A stretch of 64,000 bases of DNA. Source: Shewanella marinintestina (GTDB taxonomy: Bacteria; Pseudomonadota; Gammaproteobacteria; Enterobacterales; Shewanellaceae). Positions 35,036 through 42,595 of this stretch are shown here, piece after piece (the first letter of the stretch is position 1; the number at the start of each line of letters is the position of its first letter). Below the pieces are notes generated by a model. It saw only the letters and a program-made list of their open reading frames with translations, was not told the origin of the DNA and searched no databases. The position numbers and the translations under genes were made by a program. The stretch lies in the NCBI RefSeq assembly GCF_023283845.1, contig NZ_JAKILC010000017.1:1-64000 (forward strand), written 5' to 3'.

Positions 35036-36286
35036 CTACGAGACTTGCGCAATACACACCACGTTACGCCCATTGGCTTTAGCCTCGTACAAGCCAATGT
35101 CTGCACGATTAAGTAATTCATCGACATTCTCATCGAAATTAAACTCGCTTACACCAGTACTCACAGTAATGTTCAACGGTCCTTTGGACGTGGCAATAGG
35201 CGTGACTTCCAGTTGCATTCTAAACCTATCCAACAGTGCGTAGGATTTTTCAACATTGAGTCCTTTAAACCCAACAACAAACTCCTCTCCACCGATCCGA
35301 GCGACGGTGAAATGTTGCCCAAAAGATTGCTGTAAACGATTGGAAAACTCAATCAGTACTTCATCGCCAACATCATGGCCATAGGTGTCATTCACTTTCT
35401 TGAAAAAATCAATATCAAGCAGAGCTAGAGATAATGCGCCCTTTTTCTGCGAAAATACATTAAGTTTTTCTTCATATAGATTAAAGAAATAGCGGCGATT
35501 AAATACATTAGTTAGGTAGTCAAGGTTGGCCTGCTCCCATAACCTCGTTACCATATCAAGTGCATCTAATGTGGTTAATACTCGACAGTGAAACTCTTCA
35601 TGTACAAAGGGCTTTTGTAAAAAGTCATTGGCGCCATTCTTAATAAAGCGTGCAGACAAACTTTCATCGCTATCGCTAGATAGACCAATAATGGCAAGTT
35701 CTTCACGGCTAAGTTGCTCACGCACTTTAATAATAAGTCCAAAGCCATCTAACCTTGGCATATTGTAATCAGTAATAAGCAGTTTAATGTCTGGATTATC
35801 ACTTAAGGTTTCTAATGCCGAGATCCCATCATCAGCCTCAATGACTTGAAACAAGTGCTGTTCCAATAAGCTACGAATAAACTTGCGGCTCACCATTGAG
35901 TCATCTGCGACGAGTACTTTTACACTTTGATTGCGGCGTAAACGCTTAACTAGCTTAGCGGTATATTCATAGCTAAATCGATTCTCTTTAAACACGTAAT
36001 CGACAATGCCTAGCTGCAGTAAACGTGCACGCTGCTCAGCATCCCAACTCCCTGTAAGCACAATACAAGGGATCTGCTTGGCCAGCACAAATTTAACGAT
36101 TTCGCCCTCTTGAGCGTCAGGTAGATTTAAATCGGTAATCGCAACAAAATATTCATGCTGATCCAGTAACTCTTTTGCGCTGAGCATATCTGGTGCAACA
36201 TCCACTTCGCAATTTAACTCTTGGATGAGTAAGTGACGCATCACCCGCGACACGACTTGGCTATCTTCGACCACTAAAATTCGCAA
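35036..36286 (-). CDS. double-receiver response regulator with GGDEF diguanylate cyclase
   Basis: The 416-residue cytoplasmic protein has two receiver domains (1-115, phospho-acceptor Asp52; 122-238, phospho-acceptor Asp173 in ITDYNMP) and a GGDEF domain (about 250-412). The active loop is GGEEF (332-336) with DIDFFKKVND (291-300) before it, so it should make c-di-GMP. No RxxD inhibitory site is seen five residues before GGEEF, so product feedback at that site is not expected. In the first receiver KENRF replaces the KPF motif, so it may be degenerate. The start is TTG with AGGAG 6 nt upstream. Its cognate kinase is not nearby. Confidence 0.93.
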   Translation of the reverse strand: MRILVVEDSQVVSRVMRHLLIQELNCEVDVAPDMLSAKELLDQHEYFVAITDLNLPDAQEGEIVKFVLAKQIPCIVLTGSWDAEQRARLLQLGIVDYVFKENRFSYEYTAKLVKRLRRNQSVKVLVADDSMVSRKFIRSLLEQHLFQVIEADDGISALETLSDNPDIKLLITDYNMPRLDGFGLIIKVREQLSREELAIIGLSSDSDESLSARFIKNGANDFLQKPFVHEEFHCRVLTTLDALDMVTRLWEQANLDYLTNVFNRRYFFNLYEEKLNVFSQKKGALSLALLDIDFFKKVNDTYGHDVGDEVLIEFSNRLQQSFGQHFTVARIGGEEFVVGFKGLNVEKSYALLDRFRMQLEVTPIATSKGPLNITVSTGVSEFNFDENVDELLNRADIGLYEAKANGRNVVCIAQVS

Positions 36287-36500
36287 GCTGCTCTCCTCTT
36301 TCCGAACGCTCTCTCAAACTTTTTAACCCTGCTTTATTCTTGTTATAGATTCAGTTGCTGTAGGGGTATTTAAACCCATTGGTAGCTGATTTTCGGTTAA
36401 AAACTCTTATTGAAACGGAAAATATTATCCATCGTATATTTATATATACGTTTATATTCACCAGCTTACCCCGTGTTGATAAAAAACGGTATCACTAATG

Positions 36501-37811
36501 TCAAATATCTGCAGCGTTATTAAGTTGCAAATTAACATTTTCTTCGGACGACTGTTGATGCTCCACCGCCGCTTGATGCTTTGTTTTACGAATATCGATC
36601 ACCACAGTGGCTGATATTTTATCTTGTATAGCTTGTCTATTGGCATCCCAATAGATCTGTAAGAAACCTAATAGCCCCGTTGTAAACCCTGCCGCATATC
36701 CACCATAGCGTCCAAATGCAGCCCATAATGAAATTTTCACACCATCAAGTTGAATGACTCGGATCCCCAGTAATTTCTTACCGAGTGTTTGCCCGTCAAA
36801 CCACGCGGTAAATACCGTAAAGTAAAACGCTGCCCAACCAAAACCCAACCCAAGATCATTTAGTAGCCCTTGTATCCAAGCTAACGGACTCGCACTGCTA
36901 GCTTGATCGTCTACATCACTATCATTTTGAGAATCCGCATTATTTACGTCAGTAAATTTTGGTTCTAGTTCGGCGTTTTGTTGTTCCAGTTGTGCTAACT
37001 GTTTTTCAGCTTTTGTTAACTCAATAATCTGCGCCGCAAGTGACCGCTCTGTAGTGCCGGTATTTGTTCCTTTTGTTGATGTCGATGCATTATCACTATC
37101 ATTCAACTTAGGTTCCGTTAGTGGTAACTCTGGCGCTTTTGCTTCTATGTCATTAGTATACTTTTGCAATAATTGCTGCTTTTCGAGTGTTGTTAAAGCT
37201 AGATCGTTCACGACATTAGTAACGATGCTTTGTTGCTCTATTTGACTAAAACTTGATTCGGTTAACGCTTGATCCAGATCATCGATACGACTTTGAGCAC
37301 ATGACATATCTCTGCATTGAGTTGCTGAAATAATTGCTGGCATATAGGCTACAATGTCTATCACACTGTTAAAGTTATTCTCAACTTCATCCCCCACACG
37401 AGTATCAATACTCTGGTTGTTACCACTATTGGTAATAAGCGGGAATTGGTCGCTATCTTGATCTTGTAATTGATAACCAGCATCTTGAACTTGTTCATCG
37501 ATATTATTGTAATAACCGATTACAGCAGACACTAAACCAAGCAACATGACGATATACAGAGCCCATTTAAATACTCGGCCAACTTGTTTGCTTTGTTTTT
37601 GGATAAACAATGTCGCTAAAACCAAAAACACAAACATCCAGCCGGCGTTTTCAGCTAATACAGCAACTAGCAAGCCATCAATAATCATTGCTAAGCCGCG
37701 CTTTAATGGGCTAGCGAGTGGCATGTAGAGAATATTGGGGGCAACATCAAAAGCAAATGGAGTTACCCACGTCTTTGGGTCGTCATGTTTACAAATTGCT
37801 TGCTGACTCAT
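36501..37811 (-). CDS. RDD family membrane protein
   Basis: The 436-residue protein has the RDD start LASPLKRGLAMIIDGLLVAV (31-50) and the second block FDGQTLGKKLLGIRVIQLDG (about 340-358), with hydrophobic helices around residues 42-72, 83-105, 320-340 and 365-390. A large hydrophilic insert of about 200 residues, rich in Asp, Gln and Asn (110-310), lies between the helix pairs and is predicted to be on one side of the membrane; it holds a coiled-coil-like segment (LTKAEKQLAQLEQQNAELE). RDD proteins are thought to carry ions or act in stress; the function is unknown. GGGAAG precedes the ATG. Confidence 0.8.
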   Translation of the reverse strand: MSQQAICKHDDPKTWVTPFAFDVAPNILYMPLASPLKRGLAMIIDGLLVAVLAENAGWMFVFLVLATLFIQKQSKQVGRVFKWALYIVMLLGLVSAVIGYYNNIDEQVQDAGYQLQDQDSDQFPLITNSGNNQSIDTRVGDEVENNFNSVIDIVAYMPAIISATQCRDMSCAQSRIDDLDQALTESSFSQIEQQSIVTNVVNDLALTTLEKQQLLQKYTNDIEAKAPELPLTEPKLNDSDNASTSTKGTNTGTTERSLAAQIIELTKAEKQLAQLEQQNAELEPKFTDVNNADSQNDSDVDDQASSASPLAWIQGLLNDLGLGFGWAAFYFTVFTAWFDGQTLGKKLLGIRVIQLDGVKISLWAAFGRYGGYAAGFTTGLLGFLQIYWDANRQAIQDKISATVVIDIRKTKHQAAVEHQQSSEENVNLQLNNAADI

Positions 37812-38051
37812 GATTTACTTCCCATTAACAGTAAATTCGGGTTAATTAGCTAGGTAAAATTAGACTTTTAAAAGAATGAATTACCTATAAGTTACATTAT
37901 GTTAACTTAAGAATGGTTCGGTCACACTGATGTTTACGAATAACAGCAAACGCTTTAATAACCAAAAAGAATAACGAAGAACAAACAATCACTTCTAATG
38001 TGGCCAAAGGCTATTATGATTTAGCTGTGCATTTAAAGGAGCAAGCAACCC

Positions 38052-39020
38052 ATGAGCAAAATTTTTGAAGATAATTCACAAACAATTGGTAACACCCCTC
38101 TTGTCCGTCTTAACCGTGTAAGTAATGGTAGAGTGCTTGCTAAAGTGGAAGCACGTAACCCAAGTTTCAGCATTAAGTGCCGTATCGGTGCAAATATGAT
38201 CTGGGATGCCGAGAAAAAAGGCACCCTAACTCAAGCACAAGAGCTTATTGAACCAACATCAGGAAACACAGGTATTGCGTTGGCTTATGTTGCAGCCGCT
38301 CGTGGGTATAAACTAACTCTAACTATGCCAAACACCATGAGCTTAGAGCGCAGAAAACTGCTGAAAGCATTAGGTGCAAACCTTGTATTAACTGAAGGCG
38401 CTAAAGGCATGAAGGGCGCGATTGATAAAGCTGAGGAGATCAGACAATCAAACCCAGAAAAATACGTACTACTGCAGCAATTTAATAACCCTGCTAATCC
38501 AGAGATCCATGAGAAGACAACGGGTCCAGAAATTTGGAATGATACCGATGGTGAAGTAGATGTAGTTGTTGCAGGTGTTGGTACTGGTGGCACTATCACA
38601 GGTGTTAGCCGTTACATTAAGAATACTCAAGGTAAAGCAATTACATCTGTTGCCGTTGAGCCTGTAGATTCACCTGTTATCCAACAAACTTTATCTGGTC
38701 AAACAGTGCAACCTGGGCCTCATAAGATTCAAGGCATTGGTGCGGGCTTTATCCCTGGTAACTTAGATCTGAATCTTGTTGACCGCGTAGAAGCAGTAAC
38801 CAACGAAGAGTCGATTGAAATGGCACAGCGCTTGATGAAAGAAGAAGGGATTTTAGTCGGTATTTCTTCTGGCGCCGCTGTCGTCGCTGCTAACCGCATT
38901 GCAGCATTACCTGAATTTGAAGGTAAGAACATTGTAGTGATCCTACCTTCTGCTGCAGAACGTTACTTATCTTCAGCCTTATTCCAAGGCCAATTTAGTG
39001 ATGCGGAAAACGTTCAGTAA
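38052..39020 (+). CDS. cysK: cysteine synthase A (O-acetylserine sulfhydrylase)
   Basis: This cytoplasmic PLP enzyme makes cysteine from O-acetylserine and sulfide. PLP binds Lys42 (PSFSIKCR); the substrate loop is TSGNTG (69-74) and the phosphate loop GVGTGGTITG. At 322 residues it matches E. coli CysK. AGGAG lies about 10 nt before the ATG. It is a single gene with a following terminator. The CysK form is supported over CysM by NPSFSIK. Confidence 0.96.
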   Translation: MSKIFEDNSQTIGNTPLVRLNRVSNGRVLAKVEARNPSFSIKCRIGANMIWDAEKKGTLTQAQELIEPTSGNTGIALAYVAAARGYKLTLTMPNTMSLERRKLLKALGANLVLTEGAKGMKGAIDKAEEIRQSNPEKYVLLQQFNNPANPEIHEKTTGPEIWNDTDGEVDVVVAGVGTGGTITGVSRYIKNTQGKAITSVAVEPVDSPVIQQTLSGQTVQPGPHKIQGIGAGFIPGNLDLNLVDRVEAVTNEESIEMAQRLMKEEGILVGISSGAAVVAANRIAALPEFEGKNIVVILPSAAERYLSSALFQGQFSDAENVQ

Positions 39021-39040
39021 ATTCAGCCTTCGTTAAACAG

Positions 39041-39067
39041 AACCCCAAGTATTGCTTGGGGTTTTTT
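39041..39067 (+). terminator. rho-independent terminator after cysK
   Basis: AACCCCAAG and CTTGGGGTT with a short loop, followed by TTTTT. It is 20 nt past the cysK stop. Confidence 0.9.
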
Positions 39068-39084
39068 ATGCCTTTTATCAAACA

Positions 39085-39756
39085 TTAATTTTGTAGTGCC
39101 TTAACGATGTGCCCCACCGTTGTGCTAATTATATCAAACACCTCTGTTTCGTTAATCTCTCCACGAATCAGATACAGATACTCTAAGAACTTGATGATGG
39201 CTAACACTTGGTGAGCATCTGCGTTGGCAGAGTGAGAGCCTAATGCCCGAAAAAAGTTATCGATACTACTAATAAAACTATTATCAAGCGCTCTAATTGC
39301 CGCAGCTAACTGTGGGTTACGAAGCGCCTCTTCATGAAAAGCAGCCTCTAAGATCCTATCGTCCTTATGAGCCAACTGCGCTTTGATATGTTCACAAATG
39401 AATTGACTCAATTGCGAGGTAATAAAGTCTTTAACTTGCAGTGAATTAGCGCTTTGCTTTTCGAGTAAGACTTGTTCAACTAATCCATAGCTTTTTTGCT
39501 CTAACGCTTTATTCATCCATAAGGTTTTTTCAGCAAAGTAAGTTAACGAATCACTAATAAGATCTTTAATATCGTCAAAATAATAGGTTGTTGACGATAA
39601 CGGCACCGATGCTTCACTCGCCACAGCTCGGTGCCGAACACCTCGGATCCCTTCTTTGACGATAAGACGTAAAGTGGCTTCTAAAATCTCTATTCTGCGG
39701 GCTTGTCCATCGCTTCGATTTGATTGCCGACCAACATAGGTCAATGCTTCCAGCAT
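39085..39756 (-). CDS. TetR-family transcriptional regulator
   Basis: The 223-residue protein has the TetR DNA-binding helix-turn-helix (about 19-65, with RIEILEATLRLIVKEGIRGVR and STTYYFDDIKDL) and a variable C-terminal ligand domain. It is divergent from the methyltransferase gene with 170 bp between them, so it may control that gene and the transporter that follows. AGGAAG lies before the ATG. The ligand is unknown. Confidence 0.9.
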   Translation of the reverse strand: MLEALTYVGRQSNRSDGQARRIEILEATLRLIVKEGIRGVRHRAVASEASVPLSSTTYYFDDIKDLISDSLTYFAEKTLWMNKALEQKSYGLVEQVLLEKQSANSLQVKDFITSQLSQFICEHIKAQLAHKDDRILEAAFHEEALRNPQLAAAIRALDNSFISSIDNFFRALGSHSANADAHQVLAIIKFLEYLYLIRGEINETEVFDIISTTVGHIVKALQN

Positions 39757-39926
39757 ATTGGCTTCCTTAATTGCTAAAAATGGCCTGCTAACGTTATAAA
39801 AGGGCTTCTTCAGCTGTAACAGGCCAACTTAGCACCTGAAGTCAGATCAAGTTCAAACAATAAACAAACTGTAACATGTAAAATGCGCGCCTCACTAATT
39901 ATGTCATCGCTTATCTCGGTTAACTT

Positions 39927-41000
39927 ATGTCCTTTTATCGCTCTCCTCTTTCTATCAGCGCTTTTGATGCAAAATTTGAAGCTCAGAAAATTGCTTTCGC
40001 CCCTATTAGCTTTCAAGTTGCCCGTTGCCTTTTGAAATTTAACCTATTGCAATTAATCTCTGAACACGGTGATAAAGGCTGTAGCCTAGATGCCTTAGCC
40101 ATGCAGTCTGAACTATCTGAATATGCAATCGGTGTGCTAGTCGATATGGGACTTAGTATGGGTTTGCTTTACCTTAAAGATGATACCTACGTATTGGATA
40201 AGATTGGCCACTTTTTATTGCATGACGATATGGCGAAAGTAAACTTAAATTTTACCCATGACGTTTGTTACCAAGGTTTGTTTGAACTAGAGGCTTCTTT
40301 ATTAGAGGGCAAACCTAAAGGTCTAGCTTCACTTGGTGATTGGCCTACTATTTATCCCGGTTTAAGCCAACTACCAGACGAGATAAAAAAGAGTTGGTTT
40401 GAGTTTGATCATTACTATTCAGACCATGCTTTTGAGTCATTGTTGCCATTAATTTTTCAAGCACAGCCTAAGCATATTGTCGATGTGGGTGGTAATACTG
40501 GTAAGTGGGCTCTCGCTTGTACTAGTTATAACTCAGACGTACAAGTCACCATAATGGATTTACCGGGACAATTAAAAGTTGCAATGGAAAATGCAGAAAA
40601 TGCTGGCGTTGAACAGCGAGTACATGCTTTTGTGACAGATCTTTTAGACGAGCAAAAACCTTTTTGTGAAAACGGCGATCTATATTGGATGAGCCAATTC
40701 TTAGATTGCTTTTCTGAAGTAGAGATCCTTAGCATATTAAAACGTGCAGCTATGGTTATGAAACCAAATAGTGAGCTGTGTATTTTAGAAACTTTCTGGG
40801 ATCGCCAACCCTTTGAGGCAGGTGCTTATTGTGTGAATGCAACTTCGCTATATTTTACCGCCATTGCCAACGGTAATAGCCGTATGTATCACAGTAAAAC
40901 GCTACTTAAATTAATCAGCCAAGCGGGTTTATTTGTAGATGAAGATATCGATAACATTGGTCTTGGGCATACTCTGCTGCGTTGTAAACGCAAGCCTTAA
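39927..41000 (+). CDS. SAM-dependent methyltransferase, O-methyltransferase type
   Basis: The 357-residue protein has an N-terminal dimerisation/winged-helix part (about 20-110) and a C-terminal Rossmann-fold methyltransferase domain with the SAM motif VDVGGNTGKWAL (182-193), MDLPGQL (acidic end of strand 2) and a typical DLYWMSQFLDCF block. The order resembles plant-type and polyketide O-methyltransferases (Methyltransf_2), but the substrate is unknown. The ribosome-binding site is poor. It is divergent from the TetR gene and followed 118 nt later by a transporter; a three-gene unit of regulator, modifying enzyme and exporter is possible. Confidence 0.82.
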   Translation: MSFYRSPLSISAFDAKFEAQKIAFAPISFQVARCLLKFNLLQLISEHGDKGCSLDALAMQSELSEYAIGVLVDMGLSMGLLYLKDDTYVLDKIGHFLLHDDMAKVNLNFTHDVCYQGLFELEASLLEGKPKGLASLGDWPTIYPGLSQLPDEIKKSWFEFDHYYSDHAFESLLPLIFQAQPKHIVDVGGNTGKWALACTSYNSDVQVTIMDLPGQLKVAMENAENAGVEQRVHAFVTDLLDEQKPFCENGDLYWMSQFLDCFSEVEILSILKRAAMVMKPNSELCILETFWDRQPFEAGAYCVNATSLYFTAIANGNSRMYHSKTLLKLISQAGLFVDEDIDNIGLGHTLLRCKRKP

Positions 41001-41005
41001 CTTCA

Positions 41006-41080
41006 AGCGAACACGATTATTAAGAAAAATTGAACACAAGATTAACTTAACTTCAATTTTAATTAATGCGCGTGTTCGCT
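41006..41080. repeat. nested long inverted repeat between methyltransferase and TDT genes
   Basis: Outer arms AGCGAACACG (41006-41015) and CGTGTTCGCT (41071-41080) are perfect. Inside them AAAATTGAA (41026-41034) and TTCAATTTT (41052-41060) are also perfect. The two 10-nt gaps between inner and outer arms are equal in size. It ends just before a TATAAT (41083-41088). Confidence 0.75.
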
Positions 41081-41117
41081 AATATAATCTCATAAAGATT
41101 GTTAGAAGGATTTCATT

Positions 41118-42107
41118 ATGACCAGCACAAATAACCAAACTCTTAGACATCGTGTTTCACGTCTACCTAGTCCAATGGCAGGTTTAGCATTAGCTATCGC
41201 AAGCCTTGGTTGGGCTTGGGAAAGCATGGTTCCAGGGTTAAATGGTCAAGGTCAACTAGTCGGTGCCTCTATTGCTGCAGTTATGTTGCTGATGTTAGTC
41301 GCGAAATTTGTACTTCACCCTAGAGTACTTATTGAAGAGCTGACCCACCCTGTAGTGGGCAGTGTGATCCCTACTTTTGCTATGGGCTTAATGGTTGTCT
41401 CTGCAGCTCTGGGGAAATTCAATCATGCTGTTGGCGTCGCTTTATGGTTGACAGCTATCGCCATCCATATCGGCTTTCTAAGCATGTTCATTTATTATCG
41501 TGCAATTGACTTTAAACTTGAGCATATGGTACCAAGTTGGTTTGTTCCCCCTATCGGCATTATTGTCGCGGCTGTATCTTTCCCTCATGGCTCTGAAATG
41601 CAATATCAATGGCTCGCTGATGCAATATTGATGTTTGGTATGGTGAGCTACTTGGTGATGTTACCTATCATGTTATATCGCCTGATATTTTGTGAGCCAA
41701 TTGCCGATGCAGCAAAGCCAACAATAGCGATTATGGCTGCGCCTGCGAGCTTATCTCTTGCTGGATACTTAACAATGACCTCGCAGCCATCTCTAATTAT
41801 TGTAGGAGTATTGTTAACGTTAGCGTTACTGATGACAAGTGTGATTTACTTGGCTTTTTTCCACTTACTAAAACTGCCTTTTTCACCAGGGTATGCGGCA
41901 TTTACCTTCCCTATGGTGATCGGTGCTACCGCCTTATTTAAAACGGTTAACTGGATAGTCGCTACATTCGGTGCCAACAATGTATCAGCAGATTTGTTAA
42001 TTACAGCCAAAGTAGAATTAATTGTAGCAACCCTAGTTGTCACTTATGTTGCAACAAAGTACCTGTTTCACTACAAAGGTAGCATCCTTAAGCGCAGCGT
42101 AATTTAG
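41118..42107 (+). CDS. TDT family transporter (TehA/SLAC1-like)
   Basis: The 329-residue inner-membrane protein has ten hydrophobic helices. The fold matches TehA/SLAC1-type anion channels: SPMAGLALAIASLGWAWE in helix 1 and conserved phenylalanines in TDT proteins. Members carry tellurite, C4-dicarboxylates or chloride/nitrate-like anions; the substrate here is unknown. AAGGA lies before the ATG. It may be co-expressed with the methyltransferase upstream, but the long inverted repeat separates them. Confidence 0.88.
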   Translation: MTSTNNQTLRHRVSRLPSPMAGLALAIASLGWAWESMVPGLNGQGQLVGASIAAVMLLMLVAKFVLHPRVLIEELTHPVVGSVIPTFAMGLMVVSAALGKFNHAVGVALWLTAIAIHIGFLSMFIYYRAIDFKLEHMVPSWFVPPIGIIVAAVSFPHGSEMQYQWLADAILMFGMVSYLVMLPIMLYRLIFCEPIADAAKPTIAIMAAPASLSLAGYLTMTSQPSLIIVGVLLTLALLMTSVIYLAFFHLLKLPFSPGYAAFTFPMVIGATALFKTVNWIVATFGANNVSADLLITAKVELIVATLVVTYVATKYLFHYKGSILKRSVI

Positions 42108-42203
42108 TAATCAGGTATATGAGTTTGTTCATTTTTTAATAGGCTGAGCCCAAGGTTATTACTTAGATCTCCTCATATTTTTTTACTTTGCACTTTAAAT
42201 GCT

Positions 42204-42243
42204 AAACGCCAAACGTGACCTTCTTCACGTTTGGCGTTTTTTA
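42204..42243 (+). terminator. rho-independent terminator after the TDT gene
   Basis: AAACGCCAAACGTGA and TTCACGTTTGGCGTTT (one unpaired base each side of the loop) with following TTTT. It lies about 97 nt past the stop. Confidence 0.85.
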
Positions 42244-42595
42244 TTCACCCTCATACCAATAAGATTAAACAGCTGTACACTTCCAATAAAAGAAACCATA
42301 CGGCAAACATTTAGCCCCAAAAAACAAACCTGTAAGTAACGCTAGAAAAACAAACATAACACCCACAGTACAACTAAACACCTAAAGTTAATATTAAGGG
42401 TAAAATAAGTTAATCGAGACAACAATAAACCAACAAACCACACCGTAACACACCTGTAAATAGCATGTTGCTCCAGTTATTTACTTGTGTTTATATCCCG
42501 CCTCAGGAATAGCTTTTAGATACATTTGCAACATCTTAAAAAGCAAATTCTAAATAAAAAATATAATGATGATGAGTTCCAAGGGAGTAAAAGAT
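42244..42595 (+). other. A/C-rich leader region of the TonB receptor gene
   Basis: About 350 bp without a supported gene. Between about 42330 and 42450 the plus strand is rich in A and C and poor in G (for example AAACATAACACCCACAGTAC), which suggests an unstructured 5' leader. The receptor promoter and its regulators are expected here; I see no clear Fur box. Confidence 0.4.

Noticed and set aside
36287..36500. Short gap between the RDD gene and the diguanylate cyclase gene examined for an sRNA or small ORF
   Set aside because: No hairpin-T-run pair and no frame with a ribosome site was seen.
39810..40016. Minus-strand frame between the TetR and methyltransferase genes
   Set aside because: It overlaps the start of the well-supported methyltransferase gene and has no ribosome site or recognisable sequence.
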